NCBI RefSeq assembly: GCF_002086155.1
Contig: NZ_MVHE01000021.1
Coordinates: 1-64,000, forward strand
Reading direction: 5' to 3'
Source of the DNA: Mycobacterium angelicum
GTDB taxonomy: Bacteria > Actinomycetota > Actinomycetes > Mycobacteriales > Mycobacteriaceae
Length of the DNA stretch: 64,000 bases
A model generated the notes under the pieces. It ran no database searches. It saw nothing but the letters and a program-made list of their open reading frames with translations, and was not told the DNA's origin. Below, one piece after another: positions 53,940-64,000 of the stretch (within the stretch, counting starts at the first letter, position 1; every line of letters begins with the position of its first letter). Both the position numbers and the translations under genes were made by a program.

Positions 53940-55507
53940 CCAACAATGAGCCTATCGACGAGCGGCGTTCATTCGCGTCCCGGACACCGGCCAACGACAA
54001 TCCCGACAAGGTGGTGTACCGCCGCGGCTTCGTCACCCGCCACCAGGTGACCGGTTGGCGGTTCGTGATGCGCCGCATCGCTTCCGGTATCGCGCTGCAC
54101 GACACCCGGATGCTCGTCGACCCGTTGCGGACCCAGTCCCGTGCGATTCTGATGGGCGCGCTGCTGCTGGCCACCGGATTGGTTGGCTGCTTTGTGTTTT
54201 CACTGATCCGGCCCAACGGGCAGGCCGGTACCAACCCGGTGCTGGCCGATCGCTCGACCGCCGCTTTGTATGTGCGTGTCGGCGACGAGCTGCACCCGGT
54301 GCTCAACCTGACCTCGGCCCGGCTCATCGCCGGCAAACCGGTCAACCCGACGACGGTGAAAAGCGCTGAGCTGGACCGGTTTGCGCGCGGGAACCTGATC
54401 GGTATCCCGGGCGCGCCGGAGCGCATGGTGCAAAGCACCTCGCACGACGCGGACTGGACGGTGTGCGATGCGGTCAGCGGCGCCGGTGGGCGCGCCGCGA
54501 GCACCGGGGTCACGGTGGTTGCCGGCGCGCCCGACAGCACCGGCCCGCGGGCCGCCACACTCGGCGCCGGACAAGCGATCCTGGCCGATAACGGCGGCGG
54601 CACCTGGTTGCTGTGGGACGGCAAACGCAGCCGCATCGACCTGGCTGACCACGCGGTGACGAGTGCTCTCGGGCTGGGCGCCGAGGCGCCGCGGCCCATC
54701 GCCCTCGGGCTGTTCAACGCGATACCCGAAGCGCCGGCCTTGACGTCTCCGGTGATCCCCAACGCCGGCACCCCGGCGAACTTCGCCGTGCCGGCGCCGA
54801 TCGGGGCGGTGGTCACCGCCTACTCACTGGACAAGAACCCGTCCGACAGCTACTACGCGGTGGCACCCGACGGCCTGCAACCGATCTCGCCGGTGCTGGC
54901 CGCGATCCTGCGCAACACCAATTCCTATGGCCTGCAACAGCCGCCGCGCCTGGGCGCCGACGAAGTGGCCAAGTTGCCAGTGTCTCGGCTGCTGGACACC
55001 ACGCGCTACCCCGCCCAGCAGGTCAGCCTCGTCGACGCGGCCCGCAGCCCGGTCGCCTGTGCCTCCTGGAGCAAGCCGGCCGGGGCGGCCACCAGCTCGT
55101 TGACCTTGTTGTCCGGCTCGGCGCTGCCGGTGCCCGAGGCGGTGCGCACCGTCGAGCTGGTCGGCGGCGTCGCTCCGGGTGTGGCCACCCGTGTCGCGCT
55201 GCCGCCGGGCGCAGGGTATTTCACCCAGACTGTCGGTGGCGGCGCGGCGGCACCGGCCACCGGGTCACTGTTCTGGGTCTCCGACACCGGCGTGCGATTC
55301 GGCATCGACACCGAGGGTGAGGCCGGGCGCAAAACCGTTGAGGCCCTTGGCCTGCAAGCGCCCGCACTCTCGATACCGTGGTCGGTACTTTCGTTGTTCG
55401 CACCCGGGCCGACGCTGTCGCGCACCGATGCGCTGCTCGCGCACGACGGCCTGCCACCCGACACCAAGCCCGGTCGCCCAGCGGCGGCAGAGGGGGAGCC
55501 CCGATGA
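53936..55507 (+). CDS. eccB3: ESX-3 membrane core component EccB3
   Basis: 523 residues (Rv0283, 538). Short cytosolic N-terminus, one membrane helix ('[18 protein letters not shown]', about 71-88) and a large periplasmic region with the repeated beta domains of EccB, ending in a Pro-rich tail. EccB, EccC, EccD and EccE form the type VII pore. Overlaps both neighbours by 4 bases. Confidence 0.95.
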   Translation: MTNNEPIDERRSFASRTPANDNPDKVVYRRGFVTRHQVTGWRFVMRRIASGIALHDTRMLVDPLRTQSRAILMGALLLATGLVGCFVFSLIRPNGQAGTNPVLADRSTAALYVRVGDELHPVLNLTSARLIAGKPVNPTTVKSAELDRFARGNLIGIPGAPERMVQSTSHDADWTVCDAVSGAGGRAASTGVTVVAGAPDSTGPRAATLGAGQAILADNGGGTWLLWDGKRSRIDLADHAVTSALGLGAEAPRPIALGLFNAIPEAPALTSPVIPNAGTPANFAVPAPIGAVVTAYSLDKNPSDSYYAVAPDGLQPISPVLAAILRNTNSYGLQQPPRLGADEVAKLPVSRLLDTTRYPAQQVSLVDAARSPVACASWSKPAGAATSSLTLLSGSALPVPEAVRTVELVGGVAPGVATRVALPPGAGYFTQTVGGGAAAPATGSLFWVSDTGVRFGIDTEGEAGRKTVEALGLQAPALSIPWSVLSLFAPGPTLSRTDALLAHDGLPPDTKPGRPAAAEGEPR

Positions 55508-58500
55508 GCCGACTGATCTTCGAGGCGCGCCGACGGCTGGCGCCGCCGAGCACCCGCAAGGGCACCATCGCCATCGAGGCGCCGCCCGAACTGCCCCGGG
55601 TGATCCCCCCGTCGCTGCTGCGCCGGGCGCTGCCGTACATGATCGGCATCCTGATCGTCGGCATGATCGTCGCGCTGGTCGCCACCGGGATGCGGGTGAT
55701 CTCCCCGCAGACGCTGTTCTTCCCGTTCGTGCTGCTGTTGGCGGCCACCGCGCTTTACCGCGGCAACGACAACAAGATGCGCACCGAGGAGGTCGACGCC
55801 GAGCGCGCCGACTATCTGCGCTACCTGTCGGTCATCCGGGACAACATCCGGGCCGCGGCCGCAGAGCAGCGCGCCGCCGCGCAGTGGTCGCATCCCGAGC
55901 CGGCCGCGCTGGCAGCGGTCCCGGGCTCGCGCCGCCAGTGGGAGCGCGATCCGCACGACCCCGACTTTCTGGTGGTGCGCGCCGGCCGTGACTGCGCGCC
56001 GTTGGCGATCGCGTTGCGGGTCAACGACATCGCCGACGAGATCGACCTGGAACCGGTGTCGCACAGCGCATTACGCGGGTTGCTCGATACCCAGCGCACG
56101 GTGCGCGACGTGCCGACCGGTATCGACCTGACCAAGGTTTCGCGGATCAGCGTCACCGGGGACGGCACCGATGTGCGTGGCGCGTTGCGCGCGTGGATCG
56201 CCCAGGCGGTGACCTGGCACGACCCGACCGTGCTCGGCGTGGCGCTGGCCAGCCGTGATCTGGAAGGGTCCGACTGGTCCTGGCTGAAGTGGCTGCCGCA
56301 CGTGGACATTCCCGGCCAGATCGACGGCGTCGGCCCGGCCCGCTACCTGTCCACCGATCCCGACGAGCTGGTCGTGCGGCTTGGGCCGGCACTCGTGGAC
56401 CGCCCCGCCTTCACCGGTACCCGGGCAGATGCGTTGCGGCACTTGCTGATCGTCGTCGACGATCCCGACTACGACCTGGCAGCCTCGGCACTGGCGATGG
56501 GCCGCGCGGGAGTCACGGTGGTACACATCTGCGCCGCCCAGCCGCATCGCGAGCAGTACTCGGACCCGGAAAAGCCGATCCTGCGCGTGAGTGGCGGCGC
56601 CATCCAGCGCTGGCAGACCGGCGGCTGGGCTCCCTACATCGAGGCCGCCGACCACTTCGGTGCCGAGGAGGCCGCCCATCTGGCCCGGCGGCTGTCGCGC
56701 TGGGACTCCAACCCCACCCACGCCGGACTGCGCTCGGCGGCCACCCGCGGCGCGAGTTTCACGACGCTGCTGGGCATTTCGGATGCCTCGCAATTGGATG
56801 TGCCCGCGCTGTGGGCACCGCGCGGTCGCGACGAAGAGTTGCGTGTCCCGATCGGTGTCACCGCCACCGGCGAACCGCTGTTCTTCGATCTCAAGGACGA
56901 AGCCGAGGGCGGGATGGGCCCGCACGGCCTGATGATCGGTATGACCGGTTCGGGCAAGTCGCAGACCCTGATGTCGATCCTGTTGGCGCTGTTGACCACG
57001 CACTCCGCCGACCGGCTGATCGTCATCTACGCCGACTTCAAGGGTGAGGCCGGGGCCGATAGCTTCCGGCATTTCCCTCAGGTCGTCGCGGTGATCTCGA
57101 ACATGGCCGAGAAGAAGTCGCTGGCCGACCGGTTCGCCGACACGCTGCGCGGTGAGGTGGCCCGGCGTGAGGTGCTGCTGCGCGAGGCGGGCCGCCGCGT
57201 GCAGGGCAGCGCGTTCAACTCGGTGACCGAATACGAGAACGCCATCGCTGCCGGGCATGAGTTGCCGCCGATCCCAACGCTTTTCGTGGTCGCCGACGAG
57301 TTCACCCTGATGCTGGCCGATCATCCGGAATACGCGGAGCTGTTCGACTACGTGGCCCGCAAGGGCCGCTCGTTCCGCATCCACATCTTGTTCGCGTCGC
57401 AGACGCTGGACGTCGGCAAGATCAAGGACATCGACAAGAACACCTCCTACCGGATCGGGTTGAAGGTGGCCAGCGCCAGCGTTTCTCGCCAGATCATCGG
57501 TGTGGAGGACGCCTACCACATCGAGGCCGGCAAGGAACACAAAGGCGTGGGCTTTTTGGTGCCGGCGCCCGGCGCGACGCCGATCAAGTTCCGCAGCACC
57601 TACGTCGACGGCATCTATGAACCGCCGCAGCAGGTGAAAGCTCTTGTGGTGCAGTCCATTCCGGAGCCCAAGCTGTTCAGTGCCGGTGCGGTGGAGGCCG
57701 ATCCGGGCACCGTCATCTCCGGGGCGGATGAGGAAGCACCGCTGGGCCCGCCGCGCAAGCTGATCGCGACCATCGGCGAGCAATTGGCGAGCTATGGGCC
57801 ACGTGCGCCGCAACTGTGGCTGCCGCCGCTGGACGAACCGATTCCGCTGACCTCGGTGCTGGCGCGGGCCGGCGTGCCGGGCGGACAGTGGCGCTGGCCG
57901 CTTGGTGAGATCGACAAGCCCTTCGAGATGCGGCGCGACCCGCTGGTGTTCGACGCGCGGTCCTCGGCCGGGAACATGGTGATCCACGGGGGTCCCAAGT
58001 CCGGCAAATCGACTGCACTGCAAGCCTTCATCCTGTCGGCCGCGGGCCTGCACTCGCCGCACGAGGTCAGCTTCTACTGCCTGGACTACGGCGGCGGGCA
58101 ACTGCGCGCGCTGGAGAACCTGGCGCACGTCGGCAGTGTGGCCTCGGCGCTGGAACCCGAACGCATCCGGCGCACCTTCGGCGAGCTGGAGCAGTTGCTG
58201 CTGTCCCGGCAGCGCCGGGAAGCATTCCGCGACCGGTCCGCGAACGGCAATGGCAGCGGCTCTGGGAACGGCTCCGGTCCCGGCGATGACGGTTTCGGTG
58301 AAGTGTTTTTGGTGATCGACAACCTGTACGCTTTCGGCCGCGACAACACCGACCAGTTCAATACGCGTAACCCGTTGCTGGCCAAGGTAACCGAGCTGGT
58401 CAACGTCGGCCTGGCATACGGCATCCACGTGGTCATCACCACCCCCAGCTGGCTGGAGGTGCCGCTGGCTATGCGCGACGGGCTCGGGTTGCGCCTCGAG

Positions 58501-59505
58501 CTCAGGCTGCACGACGCCCGCGACAGCAACGTGCGGGTCGTCGGCGCGCTGCGCCGCCCGGCCGAGGCCGTCCCGCACGACCAGCCGGGTCGCGGATTGA
58601 CCATGGCCGCAGAGCATTTCCTGTTCGCGGCTCCCGAGCTGAACCAAATCGCCGCGATCAACGCCCGCTATCCCGGTCTGACCGCACCGCCGGTGCGACT
58701 GCTGCCTACCAACCTGGCAACCGAAGAGCTGGGCAGGCTGTATCGCGGCCCGGGCCAGGTGGTCATCGGACAGCGCGAGGAAGACCTGGCGCCGGTGGTG
58801 CTCGACTTCGCCGAGAACCCGTTGCTGATGGTGTTCGGGGACAGCAAGTCAGGAAAGACCACGCTGCTGCGCCACCTCATCCGCACGATCCGCGAACACT
58901 CCACCGCAGACGAGGTGGCATTCACGGTGTTCGATCGCCGGCTGCACCTGGTCGACGAGCCGTTGTTCCCCGACAACGAGTACACCGCGAACATCGACCG
59001 GATCATCCCGGCGATGATCGGCCTGTCCAACCTCATCGAGTCGCGGCGCCCGCCCGCGGGCTTGTCGGCGGCCGAGCTGGCGCGTTGGTCCTATGACGGC
59101 CACACCCACTACCTGATCATCGACGACGTCGACCAGATCCCGGACGCCGCGGCGATGAGCGGGCCGTACGTCGGGCAACGACCGTGGACTCCGCTGCTGG
59201 GACTGCTTTCCCAGGCCGCCGATTTGGGCTTGCGGGTGATCGTGACGGCACGTGCGTCCGGCTCGGCGCACGGGCTGATGACGAACCCGTTGCTGCGGCG
59301 CTTCAACGACCTACAGGCGACGACGCTGATGCTGGCCGGCAATCCGGCCGATAGCGGCAAGATCCGCGGCCAGCGGTTCGGCCGGCTGCCCGCGGGCCGG
59401 GCGATGTTGTTGGGTGACAGCGACAGTCCCACGTACGTGCAGTTGGTCAACCCGTTGGTCGGTGCGGCCGCGATATCTGGTGAAACGCAACAGGAGGGAA
59501 GTTAG
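55504..59505 (+). CDS. eccC3: ESX-3 FtsK/SpoIIIE-type ATPase EccC3
   Basis: 1333 residues from ATG 55504 (Rv0284, 1330). Two N-terminal membrane helices (about 38-80) and three ATPase domains in tandem. P-loops: '[10 protein letters not shown]' (about 479-488), '[11 protein letters not shown]' (about 829-839) and '[11 protein letters not shown]' (about 1112-1122); all three keep the GK[ST]. It is the motor that recognises substrates such as EsxGH and PE-PPE. A low-complexity linker of Gly/Asn/Ser at about residues 914-926 (58243-58290) interrupts domain 2. The frame opens earlier at 55378 but that part is inside eccB3. Confidence 0.97.
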   Translation: MSRLIFEARRRLAPPSTRKGTIAIEAPPELPRVIPPSLLRRALPYMIGILIVGMIVALVATGMRVISPQTLFFPFVLLLAATALYRGNDNKMRTEEVDAERADYLRYLSVIRDNIRAAAAEQRAAAQWSHPEPAALAAVPGSRRQWERDPHDPDFLVVRAGRDCAPLAIALRVNDIADEIDLEPVSHSALRGLLDTQRTVRDVPTGIDLTKVSRISVTGDGTDVRGALRAWIAQAVTWHDPTVLGVALASRDLEGSDWSWLKWLPHVDIPGQIDGVGPARYLSTDPDELVVRLGPALVDRPAFTGTRADALRHLLIVVDDPDYDLAASALAMGRAGVTVVHICAAQPHREQYSDPEKPILRVSGGAIQRWQTGGWAPYIEAADHFGAEEAAHLARRLSRWDSNPTHAGLRSAATRGASFTTLLGISDASQLDVPALWAPRGRDEELRVPIGVTATGEPLFFDLKDEAEGGMGPHGLMIGMTGSGKSQTLMSILLALLTTHSADRLIVIYADFKGEAGADSFRHFPQVVAVISNMAEKKSLADRFADTLRGEVARREVLLREAGRRVQGSAFNSVTEYENAIAAGHELPPIPTLFVVADEFTLMLADHPEYAELFDYVARKGRSFRIHILFASQTLDVGKIKDIDKNTSYRIGLKVASASVSRQIIGVEDAYHIEAGKEHKGVGFLVPAPGATPIKFRSTYVDGIYEPPQQVKALVVQSIPEPKLFSAGAVEADPGTVISGADEEAPLGPPRKLIATIGEQLASYGPRAPQLWLPPLDEPIPLTSVLARAGVPGGQWRWPLGEIDKPFEMRRDPLVFDARSSAGNMVIHGGPKSGKSTALQAFILSAAGLHSPHEVSFYCLDYGGGQLRALENLAHVGSVASALEPERIRRTFGELEQLLLSRQRREAFRDRSANGNGSGSGNGSGPGDDGFGEVFLVIDNLYAFGRDNTDQFNTRNPLLAKVTELVNVGLAYGIHVVITTPSWLEVPLAMRDGLGLRLELRLHDARDSNVRVVGALRRPAEAVPHDQPGRGLTMAAEHFLFAAPELNQIAAINARYPGLTAPPVRLLPTNLATEELGRLYRGPGQVVIGQREEDLAPVVLDFAENPLLMVFGDSKSGKTTLLRHLIRTIREHSTADEVAFTVFDRRLHLVDEPLFPDNEYTANIDRIIPAMIGLSNLIESRRPPAGLSAAELARWSYDGHTHYLIIDDVDQIPDAAAMSGPYVGQRPWTPLLGLLSQAADLGLRVIVTARASGSAHGLMTNPLLRRFNDLQATTLMLAGNPADSGKIRGQRFGRLPAGRAMLLGDSDSPTYVQLVNPLVGAAAISGETQQEGS

Positions 59506-59507
59506 TC

Positions 59508-59816
59508 ATGACGTTGCGAGTGGTTCCCGAGGGGCTGGCTGCGACCAGCGCGGCGGTGGAGGCGCTGACGGCTCGATTGGCCGCCGCCCACGCGAGCGCG
59601 ACTCCACTGATCACCGCGGTGGCGCCACCGGCGGCCGATCCGGTGTCGCTGCAGACCGCGGCCGGGTTCAGCGCCCAGGGCCAGGAACACGCCGTCGTTG
59701 CCGCGCAAGGGGTTACAGAGCTCGGTCGTGCCGGTGTCGGGGTCGGCGAAGCCGGCGCAGGTTATCTCGCCGGTGATGCCGCGGCCGCCGCGACCTACGG
59801 GATCGCCGGCGCCTGA
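59508..59816 (+). CDS. PE5: PE family protein PE5
   Basis: 102 residues with ribosome site AGGAGGG. A PE domain only: two helices forming a hairpin and the secretion signal YxxxD as 'YLAGD' near the C-terminus. The stop is 2 bases before the PPE4 start; the pair is exported as a heterodimer by ESX-3 and linked to siderophore-mediated iron use in M. tuberculosis. Confidence 0.95.
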   Translation: MTLRVVPEGLAATSAAVEALTARLAAAHASATPLITAVAPPAADPVSLQTAAGFSAQGQEHAVVAAQGVTELGRAGVGVGEAGAGYLAGDAAAAATYGIAGA

Positions 59817-59818
59817 GC

Positions 59819-61282
59819 ATGTTTGGGCCCATCTGGATCGCTTCGCCGCCGGAGGTGCATTCGGCGTTGCTGAGCAGTGGTCCGGGGCCGGGGCCGCTGT
59901 TGGCGGCCGCCGGATCCTGGAACTCGCTCAGCGCCGAATACGCTTCGGCGGCAGCCGAACTCAGCGGACTGCTGGGCGCGGTTCAAGCGGGCGCCTGGGC
60001 GGGCCCGAGCGCCGAACAGTATGTGGCCGCGCATCTGCCATACCTGGCTTGGCTGATTCAGGCCAGCGCCGATGCGGCCGGTGTGGCGGCCCAGCACGAG
60101 ACGGCCGCGGCGGCCTACACCACCGCCCTGGCCGCGATGCCCACGCTGGCCGAGCTGACCGCCAACCACGTCATCCACGGCGTCTTGGTGGCAACGAATT
60201 TCTTTGGCATCAACACGATTCCGATCGCCCTCAACGAAGCCGACTATCTGCGGATGTGGCTGCAGGCCGCGGCGACCATGGGCCTGTATCAGGCGGCCTC
60301 GGGTGCGGCACTCGCCTCGGCGCCACGCACCGCCCCGGCACCCGTTGTGGTCCGCCCCGGTGCGGCTCAGGCGGCGGACCCCTGGCAATGGCTCCTGCAG
60401 GTGCTCGAGCAGCTGTTAAAGGCTTATATCGACTCGTTCGCCTGGATGTACCAACTCATCTTCGAGTTCCTGCAGCATCCCATTCAGAACACGATCAAGA
60501 TCATCGTCGCCTTCCTGACCAATCCGTGGGCGGCGATCATCACCTACGGCCCGCTGCTGTTCGCACTGGGCTACCAGATCTTCTTCAACCTGGTCGGCTG
60601 GCCCACCTGGGCACTGATCTTGAGCTCTCCGTTCCTGTTGCCGATCGGACTCAGCCTGGGGCTGAGCGCAATAGCGTTGCTGCCCACCGAGGTTGCACCG
60701 GTTCTGGTTCCGGTAGCCGGGGTGGCGCCGCTGGTCACCGCGGCCGGGTCGGCGTGGCCGGTGGCGACAGTGGCGCCAACGGTGACCGGCACGGGCGGGA
60801 CGCCGGCGTCAACAGGTACGGGTGCCTCGGCGGGCACCGCGCCCGTTTCGACCGCTCCGGCCAGCGCGACGTTTGCCTACGCGGTGGGCGGCGGCGCCGA
60901 TTGGGGGACCGGGTTCGGGCCGACGTTGGGTCCCCGCAGTGGCGCCAAGGCGCCCGCGGCGACGGTTCCGGCGGCCGCTGCGGCGGCGGCAAGCCGGGCG
61001 CAGTCCCGGGCGCGCCGGCGCCGGAAAACCGAACTGCGCGACTACGGCGACGAATACCTGGACCTGGGCGCCGACATCGGTGTCTCGCCCGATTACGGTG
61101 TGCAGGAGTCGAATTCGGGCGCCTCGATGCTGGGATTCGCCGGGACGGCCATCCAGGAACCGGTGCTGCAGGCCGCCGGATTGGCGGCACTGGACGGCGA
61201 CGAGTTCGGCGGCGGTCCGACCATGCCGATGATGCCCGGCACCTGGGATCAGGCTGCAGACGGAAGGGGGCCGCAAAGTTAA
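59819..61282 (+). CDS. PPE4: PPE family protein PPE4
   Basis: 487 residues. PPE domain 1-175 ('[18 protein letters not shown]', '[20 protein letters not shown]'), a hydrophobic middle domain (about 205-305) with long non-polar helices, a Thr/Ala/Pro linker and a PPW end 'GFAGT' and 'PMMPGTW'. Cotranscribed partner of PE5; EspG3 is the expected chaperone. It is a close paralog of the PPE proteins at 47788 and 50399 within the PPE domain. Confidence 0.95.
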   Translation: MFGPIWIASPPEVHSALLSSGPGPGPLLAAAGSWNSLSAEYASAAAELSGLLGAVQAGAWAGPSAEQYVAAHLPYLAWLIQASADAAGVAAQHETAAAAYTTALAAMPTLAELTANHVIHGVLVATNFFGINTIPIALNEADYLRMWLQAAATMGLYQAASGAALASAPRTAPAPVVVRPGAAQAADPWQWLLQVLEQLLKAYIDSFAWMYQLIFEFLQHPIQNTIKIIVAFLTNPWAAIITYGPLLFALGYQIFFNLVGWPTWALILSSPFLLPIGLSLGLSAIALLPTEVAPVLVPVAGVAPLVTAAGSAWPVATVAPTVTGTGGTPASTGTGASAGTAPVSTAPASATFAYAVGGGADWGTGFGPTLGPRSGAKAPAATVPAAAAAAASRAQSRARRRRKTELRDYGDEYLDLGADIGVSPDYGVQESNSGASMLGFAGTAIQEPVLQAAGLAALDGDEFGGGPTMPMMPGTWDQAADGRGPQS

Positions 61283-61330
61283 ACGCATGCCGAATCGAGT
61301 GGACCTGAAAAAGTCGAAAGGAGAGACGCT

Positions 61331-61624
61331 ATGAGTCTTTTGGATGCACACATTCCCCAATTGGTGGCCTCGCAGTCGGCGTTCGCCGCCAAGGCGGGGC
61401 TGATGCGGCACACCATCGGTCAGGCCGAGCAGGCGGCGATGTCCGCGCAGGCGTTCCACCAGGGCGAGTCGGCGGCGGCGTTCCAGGCCGCGCACGCGCG
61501 TTTCGTCGAGGTGGCGGCCAAGGTCAACACCCTGCTCGACATCGCACAGGCGAACCTGGGTGACGCGGCGGGCACCTATGTGGCCACCGACGCCGCCGCC
61601 GCGTCGACCTATACGGGCTTCTAA
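61331..61624 (+). CDS. esxG: ESAT-6-like protein EsxG
   Basis: 97 residues, same size as Rv0287 (TB9.8). Helix-turn-helix WXG100 family; the turn reads 'FHQGES' instead of WXG, as usual for EsxG. The C-terminal export signal YxxxD is 'YVATD'. It forms a 1:1 complex with EsxH and is secreted by ESX-3. AAAGGAG lies upstream, after a 48-base gap from PPE4. Confidence 0.97.
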   Translation: MSLLDAHIPQLVASQSAFAAKAGLMRHTIGQAEQAAMSAQAFHQGESAAAFQAAHARFVEVAAKVNTLLDIAQANLGDAAGTYVATDAAAASTYTGF

Positions 61625-61653
61625 ATCCGCCGTTCACAGCGAAAGGACTTGTG

Positions 61654-61944
61654 ATGTCACAGATCATGTACAACTACCCGGCGATGCTGGCGCACGCGGG
61701 GGATATGGCGGGTTACGCCGGCACCATGCAGGGGCTGGGCGCCGACATCTCGGCCGAGCAGGCCGCGTTGTCGAATGCCTGGCAGGGTGACACCGGAATG
61801 ACGTACCAGGCGTGGCAGGTGCAGTGGAACCAGGCCATGGAAGACCTGGTACGCGCCTACCAGTCGATGGCCAGCACGCACGAGGCCAACACCACGGCCA
61901 TGATGGCGCGCGACGGCGCCGAAGCCGCCAAGTGGGGCGGTTAA
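61654..61944 (+). CDS. esxH: ESAT-6-like protein EsxH (TB10.4)
   Basis: 96 residues from ATG 61654 ('[12 protein letters not shown]'); the GTG three bases earlier is not needed. WXG motif 'NAWQGD'. Secreted partner of EsxG, which in M. tuberculosis also impairs ESCRT-dependent phagosome maturation. Of the zinc ligands described for TB10.4 (His14, His70, His76, Glu77), His14, His76 and Glu77 are kept but residue 70 is Gln ('RAYQSM'). Confidence 0.97.
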   Translation: MSQIMYNYPAMLAHAGDMAGYAGTMQGLGADISAEQAALSNAWQGDTGMTYQAWQVQWNQAMEDLVRAYQSMASTHEANTTAMMARDGAEAAKWGG

Positions 61945-61952
61945 CCGTTTAG

Positions 61953-62816
61953 ATGCAGTCTGAGCCCAACGCCGTCGAGCTGACGGTCGATCACGCCTGG
62001 TTCATCGCGGAAACCATCGGGGCGGGCAGCTTCCCCTGGGTGCTGGCGATCACCACGCCGTATTGCGATGCCGCGCAGCGCAATACGTTCTTCGACCGTC
62101 AGCGCGATGAACTGACCCAGCTGGGTCTGATGTCGGAATCCGGTGTCATCAACCAGGCGGTCGCCGACTGGATCAAAGTGGTCTGTTTCCCCGACCGGTG
62201 GCTCGATCTGCGCTTCCTGGGGCCCGGTTCGGCCACCGGCTCGGATGAGTTGCTGCGCGGTGTCGTCGCGCTACGCAGCGGCGGCAAGGCGGTGGTGGCA
62301 TTGCGTAGCGCGCAGTTGATCACCTTCACCGCAATGGAAATCGACGACGCGCGGGCGCTGGTGCCGGTTCTCGGTGTCGGGCTGGCGCAGCGGCCACCGG
62401 CCGCCTTCGAGGAGTTCAGCATGCCGACGCGGGTGGGCGCCCGGGCCGACGAGCGATTGCGGTCGGGTACGCCGCTCGCCGAAGTCGTTGAGTACCTGGG
62501 TATTCCGGCATCGGCGCGGCCGGTGGTGGAATCGGTGTTCTCCGGCCCGCGCAGCTACGTCGAGATCGTCGCCGGCTGTAACCGCGACGGCCGGCACACC
62601 ACCACCGAGGTCGGGCTGAGCATCGTCGACACGACGGCGGGACGCGTGCTGGTCAGTCCGTCCCGGGCCTTCGACGGCGAATGGGTTTCGACGTTCGCCC
62701 CCGGAACTCCCTTCGCGATCGCCGTAGCGGTCGAACAGCTGACCGCCTGCCTGCCGGACGGGCCATGGTTCGCCGGCCAGCGGTTGTCCCGAGACTTCTC
62801 CGGTCAAACGTCCTGA
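61953..62816 (+). CDS. espG3: ESX-3 PE-PPE chaperone EspG3
   Basis: 287 residues (Rv0289, 295). EspG family: a central beta-sheet and helices that bind the tip of cognate PPE proteins and keep PE-PPE dimers soluble for export. Motifs include '[16 protein letters not shown]' and '[22 protein letters not shown]'. Only 8 bases follow esxH. In this window it has three likely clients, the PPE proteins at 47788, 50399 and 59819. Confidence 0.95.
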   Translation: MQSEPNAVELTVDHAWFIAETIGAGSFPWVLAITTPYCDAAQRNTFFDRQRDELTQLGLMSESGVINQAVADWIKVVCFPDRWLDLRFLGPGSATGSDELLRGVVALRSGGKAVVALRSAQLITFTAMEIDDARALVPVLGVGLAQRPPAAFEEFSMPTRVGARADERLRSGTPLAEVVEYLGIPASARPVVESVFSGPRSYVEIVAGCNRDGRHTTTEVGLSIVDTTAGRVLVSPSRAFDGEWVSTFAPGTPFAIAVAVEQLTACLPDGPWFAGQRLSRDFSGQTS

Positions 62817-62883
62817 AATCCTCCTGACACCAGAAAGAGAGCACGATGTCTCAGCAACGGCCCCAACGTATCTGGAGGGTTCG

Positions 62884-64000
62884 ATGACGTCCGGAACCGT
62901 CATGCCGATCGTCCGCGTCGCCATCCTGGCGGAGAGCCGGCTGACGGAGATGGCCCTGCCCGCGGAGTTGCCGCTGCGCGAAATCCTGCCCGCGGTGCAG
63001 CGGCTGGTGGTTCCCGCTACCGGCGACGCCGACGGCGGCGAGCCCGAATCCGGTGCGGCCGTACACCTGAGCCTGGCTCCCATCGGCGGCGCGCCGTTCA
63101 GCCTGGACGCCAGCCTGGACACGGTCGGCGTCGTCGACGGCGATCTGCTTGCGCTGCAGCCGGTGCCCGCCGGCCCGGCCGCACCGGGCATCGTCGAGGA
63201 CATCGCCGATGCGGCCATGATCTTCTCGGCGTCGCGGCTAAAGGCGTGGGGCACAACACATATCCAGCGCGGCGCGCTGGCCGCCGTGATCGCGGTGACG
63301 CTGCTGGCCACCGGCCTATCGGTCACCTACCGGGTGGCCACCGGTGCGCTGGCCGGCCTGGTCGCGGTCAGCGCCATCGCGGCGGTGATCGCGATAGTCG
63401 GGTTGCTGATCTCGGCTCGCAGCCCACGCACCGGGGTCGCACTGTCGGTCGCGGCGCTGGTGCCCATCGGCGCCGCCCTGGCGCTGGCGGTGCCGGGCAG
63501 GTTCGGCCCGGCCCAGATATTGCTGGCCGCGGCCGGGGTGACGGCGTGGTCGCTGATCGCGCTGATGGTCCCCAGCGCCGAACGCGAGCGGGAGGTCGCC
63601 TTCTTCACCGCGGTCGCGGTTTTCGGCGCCGGGATACTGCTGGCCGCCGGAGCGTTACTGCTCTGGCAGCTGCCGCTGCGCAGCATCGGTTGCGGGCTGA
63701 TCGTCGCCGCGCTGTTGGTCACCATCCAGGCAGCTCAGCTGTCGGCCCTGTGGGCGCGTTTCCCGTTGCCGGTCATCCCGGCGCCGGGGGACCCCACCCC
63801 GTCGGCGCCATCGCTGCGGGTGCTCGAGGATCTGCCGCGGCGGGTTCGTGTCAGCGACGCCCACCAAAGCGGTTTCATCGCCGCCGCCGTACTCCTTAGC
63901 GCGCTGGGATCGGTGGCGATCGCGCTGCGTCCGGACACCTTGAGCGTGGTGGGCTGGTACGTGGTGGCCGCCACGGGGGCCACCGCCGCGCTGCGGGCAC
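62884..64000 (+). CDS. eccD3: ESX-3 membrane channel EccD3, 3' end outside the window
   Basis: The first 372 residues of about 472 (Rv0290). N-terminal ubiquitin-like domain (about 1-95, 'VRVAILAESRLTEMALPAEL') and then membrane helices from about 120 onward; EccD normally has 11. It forms the dimeric membrane barrel of the type VII core. ATG 62884 is preceded by GGAGGG; it overlaps the stop of a 13-codon ORF (62846-62887). Confidence 0.95.
   Translation, partial: MTSGTVMPIVRVAILAESRLTEMALPAELPLREILPAVQRLVVPATGDADGGEPESGAAVHLSLAPIGGAPFSLDASLDTVGVVDGDLLALQPVPAGPAAPGIVEDIADAAMIFSASRLKAWGTTHIQRGALAAVIAVTLLATGLSVTYRVATGALAGLVAVSAIAAVIAIVGLLISARSPRTGVALSVAALVPIGAALALAVPGRFGPAQILLAAAGVTAWSLIALMVPSAEREREVAFFTAVAVFGAGILLAAGALLLWQLPLRSIGCGLIVAALLVTIQAAQLSALWARFPLPVIPAPGDPTPSAPSLRVLEDLPRRVRVSDAHQSGFIAAAVLLSALGSVAIALRPDTLSVVGWYVVAATGATAALRA

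Noticed and set aside
56071..58647. An 858-codon minus-strand frame inside eccC3
   Set aside because: Shadow of eccC3, which has three P-loops in the plus frame.

Overview
This window is a high-G+C chromosomal segment of a slow-growing Mycobacterium. The evidence is a PE_PGRS gene, three PPE genes, the arabinan transferase aftD, mycobacterial fad genes and a near-complete ESX-3 locus. Gene order follows the M. tuberculosis H37Rv block Rv0236c to Rv0290, with several local gains and losses. Orthology statements come from remembered family sequences, lengths and order; no database search was run.

Layout. 1-7.3 kb: 3' part of a PE_PGRS gene, then aftD and a small membrane protein on the minus strand. 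7.4-10.5 kb: lipoprotein glycosidase lpqI, a TetR regulator and a ClC-type channel. 10.5-16.4 kb: lipid block htdX-fabG4 | fadA2 | fadE5, with an F6-like SigF-dependent small RNA and a 44-bp perfect palindrome between fadA2 and fadE5. 16.5-20.7 kb: an Fe(II) oxygenase, a flavin reductase, a radical SAM enzyme and a coupled MFS transporter, the least understood part of the window. 20.7-24.6 kb: succinate dehydrogenase 1 operon and a small upstream gene. 24.6-26 kb: a PEP-mutase-like protein and the heat-shock protein Acr2. 26-33 kb: nitrite assimilation (nirBD, a sirohydrochlorin chelatase-like protein, a HemD/winged-helix fusion, narK3). 33-36.3 kb: aac(2')-like acetyltransferase, PxpC/PxpB, an iron-type binding lipoprotein. 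36.3-47.7 kb: LigD-type polymerase, fadD2, fadE6, a hydroxyacid dehydrogenase/hydrolase/TetR operon, a VOC protein, two poorly known envelope proteins, a TetR and a DUF2236 oxygenase-like protein. 47.8-64 kb: ESX-3 with PPE, methyltransferase, PPE, eccA3-eccB3-eccC3-PE5-PPE4-esxG-esxH-espG3-eccD3 (cut by the window end).

How it fits together. ESX-3 serves iron and zinc acquisition. Zur-like boxes lie before the first PPE and at the end of the second, and an IdeR-like box precedes eccA3. The nitrite block joins transport, a sirohaem-dependent reductase and a putative sirohaem-branch chelatase. The fad block shares a TTAC-N6-GTAA motif at two promoters. Compared with H37Rv the window appears to lack vapBC (Rv0239-0240), cobU-cobQ1-PPE2-Rv0257, oplA-narU-Rv0268c and Rv0277-0279. 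It gains the ClC gene, the oxygenase, the radical SAM gene, the PEP-mutase gene, a hydroxyacid dehydrogenase, a membrane protein/lipoprotein pair and an extra PPE. No tRNA, rRNA, insertion sequence or CRISPR array was seen.
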